Positions 23,558 through 34,756 of a DNA stretch of 64,000 bases are shown here, piece after piece. The stretch covers positions 1-64,000 of the forward strand of contig JADNRX010000063.1 of the NCBI GenBank assembly GCA_015501595.1, read 5' to 3'. The stretch's first letter is position 1; the number at the start of each line of letters is the position of its first letter. A program made the translations under genes and the position numbers. Under the pieces are notes generated by a model. It did no database searches. It had not been told where the DNA came from and saw nothing but the letters and a program-made list of their open reading frames with translations. This DNA is from Hymenopellis radicata (Eukaryota; Basidiomycota; Agaricomycetes; Agaricales; Physalacriaceae).

Positions 23558-24997
23558 ATGCTGGGGCTTCTCCTCGTGTGTCTGGCGGCCGTCGCGACCA
23601 GCAACGCCCTTCCGTCTCGTACACAGCTCGGCTTCATGGATGTCGGTAAGCGCGAGCTCAATGAGACGCGTCTTGCAGAGGCATTGGATCGAGGAAAGGG
23701 AATCCTGGGTGTCTACTCTGACTGTCCGTCCACGAGCAAGACGTGTCAGTGGATGTCCTCCTATGCCGACGACACTATGTTGGTCAGGATGAACCTACCA
23801 GGGACACACGATGCAGCTACGTGGAATTATACACAAGCGAGGCAGAACGAGCTGAAAAGGTATACTGGTGATGGGTAAGTTCTCTTGCCCACGGAGGACG
23901 CAAAGGCCTGACCAGCACGGATTCTAGCATCGCCGAAGCCAAATACTATCGCTGTCAAGAGCACTCCATGTTCGACATGCTGAATGGCGGCATACGCGTC
24001 TTTGACTGGCGGATAGCCTACAACCCCGGGAACACTCAGCTGGGCTTCCATCATAGTAACTAAGTATCTCCCGCTTTCGTGGTCCAATCTCACACGACAT
24101 TGAACAGGCGAAGCGATGCTCGATCCCAATGCAACACTTTCTGATGTTCTCTATGGATTCTATTACTGGCTATCAGTGCATCCCTCCGAGGCGGTTCTCA
24201 TATCCATCAACCACGAAGGCGGGACGGGAACGCCCAACGATCAGACGCTCTATGAAAAGATGTATCAAGATCTGAATGATGCGGCGGCAAAAGAGTTCTG
24301 GGTGCAGGCTAACGGGACCTTGGGCACGCTGGGTGATGCGAGGGGCAAGCTGACACTGCTGCAGCGCTTCACGTGGGATCTCCTGCCCTCTTCCTCGGAA
24401 TTTTCGACCAGATTTGGCATTGCACTGCCCCCTTCGCAGTGGACTGACAACTCGCCTGATATCGAGATCGTGTATAACACTGCGACCACGCCGAACCAGG
24501 TACCCATATGTTTGTCCGAGTTGAGACCCGACTTACACAACCGTTTAGGCCGCGTTTATTGAGGATTACTATGAGATTGGGCTGCCCACAGGCTCGGGGG
24601 CAGATGAGAATATACAGTGGAAGTATAACGCTACTACCGCTCATATCGACGAGGCTATTGATGGTAAGCGCGGGGAGGACCAGCTGTGGATTAGCTTTGC
24701 GAGCTCCGAACATAACGCGGATAATCCGCCTGAGACGCCTGAGGTCGGTTTTCCCGTTTGCGCTCTCTTAGGATATACTGAAGGTTTGTAGATAATGGCT
24801 CTAGGCAACGGCTCAGTTCAAGGTGTGAATCAGCGTCTGCTTTCCTTCCTGAACACCCGCCAGGGCGGCCGATTTGGCGTCATTAGTAGGTCTTGTATTA
24901 CTTGATGCTCTCTAAATTGTTGGACTAATGTTTTGTGACAGTGCTCGATTTCTTCGATACTGTGCCAGGACTTGTCGAGGCAATCATCGGAGTGTGA
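23558..24997 (+). CDS. Secreted PI-PLC X-domain protein
   Basis: Secreted protein of the bacterial-type phosphatidylinositol phospholipase C X-domain family, which cleaves PI or GPI phosphodiester bonds by acid-base catalysis with two His and no calcium. A signal peptide (MLGLLLVCLAAVATSNALP) is followed by MNLPGTHDAATWNY with the first catalytic-type His, GIRVFDWRIAYN (the metal/substrate Arg-Asp region), GFHHS with the second His, and a TIM-barrel-like run (YWLSVHPSEAVLISINHEGG, KLTLLQRF). The last exons end VLDFFDTVPGLVEAIIGV. Six or more short introns, GT..AG. Several N-x-T sites fit secretion. Clear by fold motifs; the physiological substrate is not known. Confidence 0.82.
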
Positions 24998-25650
24998 TAC
25001 CATTATGTTACTCGTCTAACACATCATTGACGGTGTTGTGAACTCTCGCTGAGTTTTCAAATATGGATCCTGTACATACTTGTGGGCTATGTAAGGGACC
25101 TACCCCCTTAGTACAGGAACTTATTTTAGCCTCCATAGCACATCACTCGAAGTATACTAAAGGATCACCTCTAAGACTGAACTGAACTTACTAGATGGTT
25201 ACCCTCTCTCCCCTTCCCAGAACCTTGCTTACCCCATTCAAACTATAAAGAAGAGAGCACGAGCCCATCCGACGCTTACACAGGCTGTCCGCGCCTCCCG
25301 ACGTCTTGTTCTCGTTGACGCAGCGGTGCTCTTCAGTAGCTCTACGCAAGCCTCATCATGCCCCTCAACGGTTTATGTTACGCCTCGGCATGCAAACTAC
25401 ACTGTTGGAGCAACGACTTCACAGACCTACTTGGAATGTGGAGTAACGTTCAGAAAAGTGTAAAACACCTTGTATGTTTACACGGAGAGCAACTACGTAC
25501 TACATGACTAAGGATCCTGCGTATATACTTGGTTGCTATGTAACGCACCTACCCCCTTACAGCAACTTACTTTCATCCTTCATAGCGCATCAGAGGACAT
25601 TCTCGAATCACACTGGGATCATGAACATTTAAATACGAAAACCAACAACA
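24998..25650. repeat. Diverged direct repeat pair (25065-25144 and 25512-25590)
   Basis: Two stretches of about 80 bases match over most of their length: both begin GGATCCTG, pass through GGCTATGTAA/TGCTATGTAA, share ACCTACCCCCTTA, and end in CCTCCATAGC/CCTTCATAGC plus ACATCA/GCATCA. They lie about 450 bases apart in the same orientation. The sequence between them has no gene. Confidence 0.65.
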
Positions 25651-25654
25651 ACCC

Positions 25655-26589
25655 TCAACATATCGTATATGACGTATCAAGCAAAATGACTCCATCACGA
25701 TCCTTGAGCTTCTCTAGAATGTCACTAATGTATGTGGGTGTCCCAGAAAGTAGTACAACACGTTCACAAAGCCTTGATAAACTTCGTACCATCATAATTG
25801 CCCCGTGCCCATTCAGAATCCTGAAAGGCCGTATGAAACAGAGTGATTTCCTTCTCCAGTTCGTATAGTTGATTAACAAGCTTGCGAATATGAGCTTTCG
25901 TCAAATTCATCAACCTGGAAGATCGGTGACGAGCGTAGCACGGCTGCCCCAGCCCATGGTACGTTGAAGGGCCATAAGGACGGACATGTAGACAGGTACG
26001 CTGTTAAGCTCTATTCGAAGAAGGCGACCCAGCTCGTCCAGACGTGCTTCCGTCGAAGGGAGTGCATCGCGAGCTTCACGAACGATCGTCGACAGACGTC
26101 TGAATGACTCCAGCGCCTCGTCATTGAGGGGTTGGCCGGTCGAAACCGAGTATGGGTCTGATGAAAAGAAGGTTCTCCTGCAATGCACTAGAAATTCTCC
26201 GCCGCTAACATCGCCTCAGATGCTGCGAATAGTGCCGAGCGACAACACGCGCGGACTTCGAGGAGAACAACGTGCTTGGGATCCGGTACGTGTTCGGCCA
26301 CCCGCACGGTGAGATGTTGTATCTCCCTGTACAAAAGCAGTTCAAACCAACAGATTTCGCAGCAGATGACGCTCATTGCCGGTTTAGTTGACGGTTTGCG
26401 ATATCCAGAGGTGTCGCGGTCATCACGAAACTGCCAGCGAGTCAAAAGGTGCTCAAAGAACGTTATATGCGTTCTTACATGTCCAGACGTATTCCCCTCT
26501 TCACCTCTAGCATTCGACGCATCATCGGATATCAGCATTGAACCTAAACATCTGTCAGCAGCAAACTTGACGACTTTTATACAACTCAA
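25655..26589 (-). CDS. Possible spliced hypothetical gene (low support)
   Basis: Three minus-strand frames follow one another here: 26589-26188 with LTRWQFRDDRD and ICWFELLLYREIQH, 26188-25910 with LNDEALESFRRLSTIVREARDALPS and LLRIELNSVPVYMSVLMA, and 25879-25655. Their composition (alternating charged and hydrophobic, helix-like) looks protein-like, and together they could be one gene interrupted by short introns. No domain is recognised, and the joins were not settled. The opposite strand is also partly open, so this is only a suggestion. Confidence 0.25.
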
Positions 26590-26879
26590 CAGTTTTCAGT
26601 CGTTCGACGTGGCGATGGTTCGTGTCAAGAAACGTTTCCAAAGTGCTGTGCAGCTTCATCAAGCTTCATCCTCGGCACTCCGGCACCCGTATCCGAACAA
26701 TGTACTGGTTTAAGTAGACATCGCGCTCACTTGGCTATGAAGTAATGCTTGCCGAACGAAGCTTTTGATGAGCAGCGGAATATGGTATGAAGTTGAAGCT
26801 TCTGTGGTGTCCCGTCGGGAACTGCAGCACTCGAACCGTCAATGAATCCTCAGTCGCGACTCGGTGGACTAGGGGATCC

Positions 26880-27509
26880 TGGTCACACAGGCGGACGATG
26901 AACTTGAAGGGAGGAAGGATATTGTGGCTGTGCTAAGGTACATACGACTCGATCGCCTCGATCTGCCTCCGTCCAAGCCTCGATGTCCAAATCCCGCTCT
27001 CTCTCCCCGCCTCTCTCCTTCGGCGACTTGGGCTACGTAGCCCATCGGTTATTTCCGGAGCGATCGCTTGGGTTGTTGTCGTCGGTGGACTTGCCTTCAT
27101 GGCCGTCGGAATCTTCAAGTTCTTTTGGAAGCGTGATGATCAACAAGTTGAACAACAGGTGGGTGCTTACAGTCCACTCATAATATGGAATGGCAAAGAC
27201 GTATGAGCCTCCGAATTACCCTCACTCATCGTCGCGACCGAATCGAAAGAGTCTTGTCACCTTGACGCCGGAAGGGTATAATTATACTAAGTACCACTGC
27301 AAGGTGGCGAGGCATCTGTCCGGGAAGCGGGGCTACAAGTTCTTTACCGGGAGGCTGAAGAGCTGCGTGCGAAGGAAGACATCTATAATCGGCCTCCAGA
27401 GGGGCCATCCTTAGAGTCTGTACCATGTCTTCAGAAAACCCGCTCTCAGTCCCGACGCCCTTTAAAGGCCCGCGTGTTCTTATACAATAGCAATCACGGA
27501 TATCTGCAA
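26880..27509 (+). CDS. Putative single-pass membrane protein
   Basis: An exon ending VAVL joins across a long intron to SPSVISGAIAWVVVVGGLAFM, a strong membrane segment, followed by a basic FFWKRDDQQVEQQ stop-transfer. A second intron leads to TYEPPNYPHSSSRPNRKS. About 27302 the frame changes by one base: the shifted frame gives QGGEASVREAGLQVLYREAE and EELRAKEDIYNRPPEGPS, which looks like a helical, charged cytoplasmic tail, while the unshifted frame becomes Lys/Arg/Cys-rich and ends at 27414. This fits one missing base. No family recognised; the 5' end is unresolved. Confidence 0.4.
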
Positions 27510-27893
27510 CAATAGAACAATGTACACGCGCGTTGGAGGTGAGGCGGCCCAAACGCTACTACTGAGTTGTGGGTAATCTCAGCACGACACTGAATCAGTG
27601 AGTTAGGCGGAGCACAGTAAGGCTTGCCGAATTTATGCTTCGTCGTAACACAATACATGACCGGTAAGTGATGCCACACGCAATGTGCGGGGGAATGTGG
27701 TAAGTAGTCAGAAGCAGGAAAAGAGTCTAAGTGCTGTTGAGGAACATAAGTATAGAGCTCCGCTTCAGCGCTGATAATCTTTAGACCTGTTAGTCCCCCT
27801 GGAGGTTTAAACTTTACTGCGCCACCCTATTATCTATAAAACTCAAACCGAGTTCCCTGAAGAAATAAAAATGCAACACCCAGTCTCTTCACA
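27510..27893. other. Intergenic before tRNA-Gln
   Basis: No gene is supported. AT-rich near 27830-27880. Confidence 0.3.
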
Positions 27894-27976
27894 AGGCACT
27901 ACCAGGGTTCGAACCTGGGTTGTGGGAAGACGGGGAAGGTTCAAAATCCCATGTGCTGCCACTACACCATAGCGCC
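27894..27976 (-). tRNA. tRNA-Gln (TTG) with about 12-base intron
   Basis: Read on the minus strand: acceptor stem GGCGCTA/TAGTGCC (one G-T pair), D arm with TGTAGTGGCAGCAC, anticodon stem TGGGA/TCCCA with the loop TTTTGA plus an insert of about 12 bases, and a perfect T arm (CCCAGG-TTCGAAC-CCTGG as box B). Anticodon TTG reads glutamine CAA. The intron lies just after position 37, as in nuclear tRNAs. No mispairs apart from the wobble, so likely functional. Confidence 0.85.
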
Positions 27977-29024
27977 GTACTGCTACGATCTACTGCTTTT
28001 ATATGACAGTCGGCCAGGGAAGTTGTCAAATACTTTCAATGATTGTAGTATTCTCTGAATTCTACAGAATGCGCTGCAGAGAATCGGTATTCCGAGACAG
28101 AGTTTGGTGTACAAATTCATGAAAAAATTGGCGGTTGCTGAGGCCCGACTGCAGCGTGGTAGTCATGTCGGTTATGTCATGCCGAGACTACCACTTGATC
28201 ACTCTCTCTCATCATCGTCAAGCGACACAATATGTTTGGCAAGCTTGGTGTGCAGTGGCTCAAGCGACGGCGACTCGAAGGCTTACTAGGAATCTAGTGC
28301 ATCTCGGCATTGATGCCATAATAATCAGCGCCTTTCTCGCTGGCGTGAAGCGGACCACTGGCTTAACGTAAGCTCTCACCGCTTGAGTATGCACTACCTG
28401 CTAATACTGAATAGACCCGCCCTTGGCCAAGTTCCCAACAAGGATATCCGGCGTACGTGCCTTCCCGCTCCACTGTCTTCTCTATATTCAAATCAATATT
28501 GCAGAGCTGCTAAGATCCTATCTTGAATTTGGTGCGCACTACAGTATGGAGGATAACTAATCGTTAATCCAATTTAAAGGCGAATACGCATTCGATTTCG
28601 CAGTGGTGATATTTGGGGTGCGTGTAGCGCAAAGTTACGCTTATGTTGACTGATATTCACCCAAGCGCTCTGCGTCGTTTGAGCGAACGCGTTAACTCTC
28701 CTCTGTTTCGTATGTCAGTCACCAACATGCCTTCCCCCAACTCCAGCCTAATAGGAATGTGCTAGACCCTCCTCTCCTCATCTCGGTATCATTTTGTAAA
28801 ACACGAAAATTCACGACTATTTATCGCAGTTTCCTGGCGTTGAGAAATGAATATATCTTATAATCTTTGAGGTCATGGTCAGATAGCACGCTGGTCGCCC
28901 GGCGTGACATTGATATGAGAAAGAGGGACACGCTGTCAAGATGTATTCCAGTGCAACGGGAATGGCCTGAGTGGTCGATGAGAAGTAAACGTCTCCTCTA
29001 TATTGAGCATGATAGAAATACACA
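27977..29024. other. Intergenic stretch of about 1 kb
   Basis: Contains only short frames without features. It holds the promoter side of the tRNA-Gln gene and the terminator side of OST2. No gene seen. Confidence 0.35.
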
Positions 29025-29504
29025 TCATCCCAAGAAATTGAAGACGAAAAAGTGAAGGACTATCGAACCAAAAGCGAAATCCGCGAATGCCCTGTACAAG
29101 ATAAGCACGACGTCAAACGCGAACGTCACTAAACGCACCGCTCCGGAGACACCTCTTTAAACTCGTTCTTATTTTCGGGGTTGACCTGGGCCCGCAAGGA
29201 CGCAGTCAGGACGAACTGACCCACGGTGCTTGAGAAACTGTGGCCAGCTGAGCGAGATCCACCATGATTGAAACGCGTCGACGTACCCAGCAAGGAAAGC
29301 GTTGAAAGGAAAGTTGGTGACGAGGACGCAGTAGACGAACTGCACGACGCCGGTGAGCATGAGGAAGACGAGGAAGGCGTCAATGAAGCGCAGCCGGTCG
29401 GAGGTCTGCTCGTTGTACGATGTCCAGAGCGAAAGGACGGGATTACTGGCGGCAGCCTGCGCGGGCTTTGGCGCAGGCTTTGAAGGAGCAGATTTGGGTG
29501 CCAT
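29025..29504 (-). CDS. OST2: Oligosaccharyltransferase subunit OST2/DAD1
   Basis: Small ER-membrane subunit of the oligosaccharyltransferase that N-glycosylates nascent proteins. Three exons: 29504-29287, 29237-29139, 29091-29025, giving about 127 residues, the usual length plus a short Ala/Pro/Lys head. What is seen: SYNEQTSDRLRFIDAFLVFL, then TGVVQFVYCVLVTNFPFNAFLAGF, QFVLTASLRAQVNPENK, ERAFADFAFGSIVLHFFVFNFLG at the very end, i.e. the conserved DAD1 C-terminus. Introns are 49 and 47 bases with GT..AG borders. Start: MAPKSAPSK at 29504; another ATG at 29534 would add ten residues. Confidence 0.92.
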
Positions 29505-29756
29505 TGTGGAAGGCACAGCGATGGATTGAAGCAACTGCCAAATTGGAATGCGCGACGTGTAATGATGATGTCGTTTCCCTTCCCACGCTTATTTATTCTT
29601 AGCCTAAGGTTCAGCGCTCCAGGTAAAATTCCAAAGAGTCCGATTAATCCATCGTAACAGTAGAGATACATACACACAACAATCCTAATAACAAAGCGAA
29701 TAATTCAACGGAGAGCAAAATCTAGCGATACAATGTCTACACGGCGCTTCTAACAG

Positions 29757-30170
29757 CCATGGACCCAAATGCGATGGAAACGAGTGGACGGGATAACGAT
29801 GTCCTTAAGGATAAACGCGTCCCAAAGAATGATAGTGAAAAGGAAGGCGGGTGGAGAGTAAAGAGCGAGTGCATAAGTGAGCATGTCCTATGTCATGTTT
29901 TGCTGCAGAAAGATGAATAAATGACAGACCGCCACAAGGTAGAAGGACACCTACCAAGTTGTCTCTCATGACTTGTAACAGGAATGCATTCCGAACCCAG
30001 CACAGCCAGGTGTAGGCTCAGGCTCCCGGACCTGCGCCATAGTGTCAATGACGCGCAAAAAAGAATAAGAAGCTCGACGTACAGCGACATCTTCATTGAC
30101 AGTCGCGCCAGGAATGGGCGCAGCGATTGCAGCCTGTAATATGCACACTACATAAACCAGTCAGATCCGC
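29757..30170 (-). CDS. Putative small membrane protein
   Basis: Exons read on the minus strand give AAIAAPIPGATVNEDVAVRR, then ASYSFLRVIDTMAQ, a short exon MRDNL, and DMLTYALALYSPPAFLFTII followed by LWDAFILKDIVIPSTRFHRIW and a stop. The last exon is a clear membrane segment and the introns have fair borders (GTCCGG..AAG and GTAGGT..TAG). The real start should lie upstream of 30170 but was not found. The family is not recognised. It is head-to-tail with OST2, about 250 bases away. Confidence 0.4.
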
Positions 30171-31925
30171 GTCCCTGCAACGAAGTGAAATATCCCTACG
30201 CGAAGAAACCACCAGGATGAACAAATTGCACTGCATATTGGAATTGCGAGAGCGGATGAGGTCTTATTGTTGTCGACCAAAGGGGAGAGGGTAGAGCATT
30301 AAGTACTCTCATCAGCATGCCCACTCTAAAAGGACTGTCCAAAAATGGGCGAGCGTTTGTGTGGCAGACAGAGGCACGGACGGGACAAGGGACCTTCCAT
30401 AACAGGAAGAATTGTAGGGTCCTCGAAACCGAGGTTGTAGCGATGGCATACCCCAATTCAGATACAATGCTCCAGGGCGTATACACCCGCGGACGCTATT
30501 CAGAGTACCGCCGGGAGAGTTGCTCGTCGCAAGCGACTGACTAACTCTCGAGGCGAACTCTTGTCCCAAAAATGCGCCAGGAAATCCAGAGCATAGATCG
30601 GACTGGAACAGCCAAGCCTCAACAAGCCACATGGATGGCTTCGCGCACACCGAAGTGTTGGTACCGCGTTCCTAGCAAACGGACAGAGAACCTGTTCGCA
30701 TCACGAACATGACAGGAAGAAGAGCATAACTCACGAGCACCCTACTCGGACCTCGACGGCGGGGTGGACAATGCATTGCCCAAATCCGGAACAAGGACCT
30801 ACAGGCACCCGTCCCTCGCGTAGTGACGCATACCTAAATACGCAGACAGAAACACGCCGGGCGCTCTCAGCGTTCTCATCACCATAAAAATAACTCGAAA
30901 GACCCACCTTGAAAGAGAACAAGTCTTGCCTTTCTGCGTGGCGGCGCCACGAAAAATCACTGTTGGCAAGTACAACAATTCATTGTGCCAGGACCGTCAC
31001 AAGTGAAGCCTTGCATCCGGTTCGGGAGTAATTGTATCCACAAACTTTCCCTTTCATTCAATAATAAACATGCCGCTCCTAATGGATGAATGCGAGTTGA
31101 CCGAGGAACGAGTGACCGAATGTAAAACATCGAAGCCCAACTTAGATTTCTGTTTCGATGCGCTCCAGGTCAAACAACTAGAGACCGTTAAAACGAAAGG
31201 ATTGTTTGAGGAACGCCCGCCAATCCGTAGGTGGCGCACGATACGCGGGGACTCCGGTCATTTGTACCGCGAGGCCACAACGAAACTTGCGCTTTGGGTA
31301 TAGCCGCTAAGTAATCCATGGGTCCTGAGGAACATGCAATACGGGGAACGTCTATAGGGAGGAGTGTCGTAGCCCATTTAGCGAGCATAATGACATGTCC
31401 GTAATGGGATACGGACCGTTCCTGTCCGTCGCAGATCGTGGAAGCGGAGGACCAAGTTTCCAACGCTCCTTGCTGGAAATTATTAGCGAGGTGATGATCA
31501 CCATGAAATATATCACAGAGAGCGATGTTGTGTCCTTCTCTCGCCGGGTGCGTCCGCCTTCTGATGTATTGCCGGGGTTTATGACCTCCGGTTCGCCAAG
31601 ACGTTCAGAGGATCACAAGTATAAATGTAGTGCCTCCTGGCGACCTTCATGACAATACGCGACAGACAGCGGAAAATTTTGGCAGCCACTGATTGACAGA
31701 GACAGATCGGGATACATAAGACGAGTTGGACGTGCTACTCGAATCCATGATAATTCGAAAAATGAACAATACCACTGCCAATCAGTCAAGGAATTAAACA
31801 CCAGAAAAAAAAACTGCACATACAGCACAGGATACCACATTTTTCACCACGCCGGCCAGGAGGGTCGCTGTTGATCATGGTGGTTATAAACAAACCTTGG
31901 TCATCGACAACATCGATCAGATTCA
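30171..31925. other. 1.7-kb stretch without a supported gene
   Basis: Frames of 60-110 residues occur on both strands (e.g. minus 30650-30312, plus 31070-31303) but none has a domain, and they overlap each other. The 5' exons of the membrane protein ending at 29757 could lie in the first part. Nothing else is recognised. Confidence 0.35.
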
Positions 31926-33184
31926 ATGGCAAACCTATCCTTGTTGGATCTCGTCGCCCTCTGCGACAATGCCCGGCCTTCGAAGGACTCCAGTCCGCCT
32001 TCTCCTTTCGATGAAGAGAAACTGGTTCCCTTTTGTCTCTCCCAAACAGCAGGCAGCCCGGTCCTTGGACTCTTACGCCCAATCATAGTCTCTAAACTCG
32101 CTCTGGAGAGCATATATGTATGGGACATACAGGAAACCCGTGTTAGCTTTCATGCCGACATAGATTCGCCGGCGAAGAGGAGTGCGATCATGCGAGAGCT
32201 CTGCGAACGGTGGCGCGACGAGGAGCTGTTCCCCGATGTGTGTGGGCCGAGAAAGTGGCGATCCGAGCTATATGCTGTCTGGAAAGATCCCTTTGGCGGG
32301 TACGAATATCCGTCTTCAAAGGACGATGATAATTCCAACTTTGCGTTCGAGATGGAGCGATCGGCGTGTGCCCTTTTCGGAGTCATCACGTACGGTGTGC
32401 ATATGTCGGCATTCGAGCATGATGATAACGGACTGAGGATATGGATTCCTACGAGGGCGCGTACGAAACAAACGTGAGTGCAATACGCGTTCATTTTACC
32501 ATGTCGTACAAGTAGCTGATCAGAAACCCAGTTGGCCCGGTTTTTTAGATAACAGCGTTGCTGGAGGTATACCAAGTGGTATGACGCCCTTCGAGTCGCT
32601 CGTTAAGGAATGCATGGAGGAAGCCAGCATAGAAGAAGACATTGCGCGGAAGCATGTTCGGTCGTCTGGCGCAGTCAGTTACTTCTTCAGGTCGGCGTGT
32701 GGTTCTCTGTTAGTTCCCAATCTCATCAAAGTTTCTAGGACTTCTCAAGGATGGCTACAGCCTGAAATTGAGTACGTACGGCCGGGTGCGATTACCAGTC
32801 ACTTATGTTTGCAGATATGTATATGAGCTGTTGATTCCGCCTAATCATCCAACTCCGGAGGCCTTTGTCCCGAAGCCGTCAGACGGCGAAGTTGAATCTT
32901 TCGAGGTAAATGGACATGTTAGTTTGAATTACCGCCGAAGACTGACGTGAATAGCTTATGGATCTTGAGCTTGTTCTGACAAAGTTGCGGCAAGGCCTCT
33001 TTAAGCCCAACTGTGCCGTGGGTGAGCACTTACTAGTTTAACTGTATCTCCACCGCCTCATGTTCTTGACAGTCATCATTGAGCTTCTCATTCGCCTCGG
33101 ATACGTCACCCGGAAAACGAACCAGATTTCTTGAAACTGTTGATCCGCATGCATAATGACTTTGACTATGCGCGATGGCAGTAG
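31926..33184 (+). CDS. Nudix hydrolase with N-terminal DUF4743-type domain (TNR3-like), one apparent frameshift
   Basis: Cytosolic Nudix enzyme related to the Nudix part of fungal thiamine pyrophosphokinase TNR3, which hydrolyses damaged thiamine diphosphates; exact substrate unknown. Residues 1-180 form the usual N-terminal domain (LLRPIIVSKL, VSFHADIDSPAKRS, RKWRSELYAVWKD). The Nudix box is GGIPSGMTPFESLVKECMEEA, with the RE-x2-EE core as KE-x2-EE. Then come a WLQPEIEYVYELLIPPNHPTPEAFVPKPSDGEVESFE stretch split by an intron, and LMDLELVLTKL. At about 33107 the frame breaks in ACCCGG: read as is, it stops at 33134, while one base more gives a family-like end finishing DFDYARWQ at 33184. I take the latter as the natural end. 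Confidence 0.8.
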
Positions 33185-33533
33185 GAAAGTTAACAGTGAG
33201 CTGTAACGCATTGACTGCAAGTAACGTTCTTCAGTAGGTAAACTTCAAGTTCATGTACATAGATACCTACGGGACATAATACCCTCATTGCGGCGCCGAA
33301 CTTTCCTTTGAACACGCGCGCGATCATTGTATTCGACATGAGGGTATTTAGCTCCTTCGCCGCTTCCAACCGCACCGGCTTTAAAGCGTATCTGCTCCCG
33401 CGAATTACACACATTCCACTTGACATTCTTAAAAGTTATTTAACCTTGACAGGTAGCACGGTTCGACACGTGAAACATAGTACAAGAACCTCCACTGCTC
33501 GCTTCCCTTCTTTCCTTTCAACGTCCTTCAGTC
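33185..33533. other. Intergenic, Nudix to peroxygenase
   Basis: No gene. Contains the promoter of the peroxygenase-like gene. Nothing specific recognised. Confidence 0.35.
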
Positions 33534-34567
33534 ATGCCTGGTTTCACTCCGCTGTTTACACTCCAGTTCATAGGCATCGTTTTATGGGATATCGGGCTGT
33601 CGCTCTTCAACTTGGTTACCCCAAACCTCAAGAAAGGTAGTGTTGTCCCCAAAGGACATCCCGGCGCTGGCGGTTCTTGGCCAGATTACGTTCCCCCAAA
33701 GGAAGGCGACAGCCGCGGCTCTTGTCCGGCGCTGAATGCTTTGGCAAATCATGGTGCGTAGGGTGTCGTGTGTCTTGCCTTGAGTGTGTATTCATCAGAT
33801 ATCGCAGGCGTGTTACCCCATGATGGCAAAAACATCCCGTTTACGATGCTTACCGACACCGTTCGCACTTCGTACAACTTTGCGCCTACGTTCTGCAAGT
33901 TTGTTCCAATGTATTGTGCCAACCTGTTGGGGAAGAAGTATAGCACAGGTTCGTAATGTTGACCCGCCTTGCTTATCGACTCCAATAATCGGAATAGATA
34001 CCGTCGATATAGCCGATCTTGACCTTCACAATGGTATCGAGCACGATGCGTCTTTGTTGAGTAAGTAGCATTTGAAACGCCGATGCTCATCCTAACTGAC
34101 TATCCGTGTAGGACAGGACGTCTATCACAACAAAGATCAGGGATCTCCACATCTTCCTTTCGTGAAAGCCCTGCTCAGCTCGGCCAGCGGTAAAGCGCCA
34201 GATGGCTCTGTTACTCTAACGCCGTACGATGTCGCGCGCTTCGCTGCGAAAAGACGTATGGACGCACAGAAGGAGAACCCTGAGTTCTCTTTGGCGTTCG
34301 TGCACAAAATGTTTGGAAGCTCCAAGTAAGCTCAGTGTTCTCGTTCTTTGTAGAAAGTGCTGAATATCTTTGAGTGCGTCGACGCTTCTTACAATTTTGG
34401 GTGGGAGAGTCGAGGACCTGGAGCCGTTCTTGGTCGAAGAACGATTACCTGAAGGATGGGAACCCAGGGTCATGTCGAGGATGGGGTTGACTATTCAGAC
34501 GTTCAATGGGACTGTACTGAAGGTGGAATCCAAGACGAAGAAGATCATAGCAGACGCTGAGCGCTGA
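33534..34567 (+). CDS. Heme-thiolate peroxidase (chloroperoxidase / unspecific peroxygenase family)
   Basis: Heme-thiolate enzyme that uses hydrogen peroxide to oxidise or halogenate organic substrates. About 265 residues in five or six exons, the size of the short family branch. What is seen: a hydrophobic N-terminal segment (FTPLFTLQFIGIVLWDIGLSL) that may be a signal anchor, the heme-ligand motif as GSCPALNALANHGVLP (usual form is PCP, so here SCP, with the ligand Cys kept), TDTVRTSYNF, and the catalytic NGIEHDASLL, which has the E-H-D of chloroperoxidase rather than the E-G-D of long peroxygenases. The C-terminal half (PYDVARFAAKRRMDAQKENPEF, LPEGWEPR) also matches the family. No introns break the motifs out of phase. 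Substrate unknown. Confidence 0.85.
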
Positions 34568-34756
34568 GGATGGGTGACCAGAATTTGTGTACACGGTTTT
34601 TTGTATCACTTTTAGCTCCTTGAATCGTTGTGTTTCTGTTCGACTCGACTCATGGTGGGTTCGCGTGACAGAGAGTATGCGTGATGTCACTATCAGCTGA
34701 CCGTAACAAGTTTCCTTTACGACCGCCACGGTAGGCGACGGCGACAGGGTGTAATC

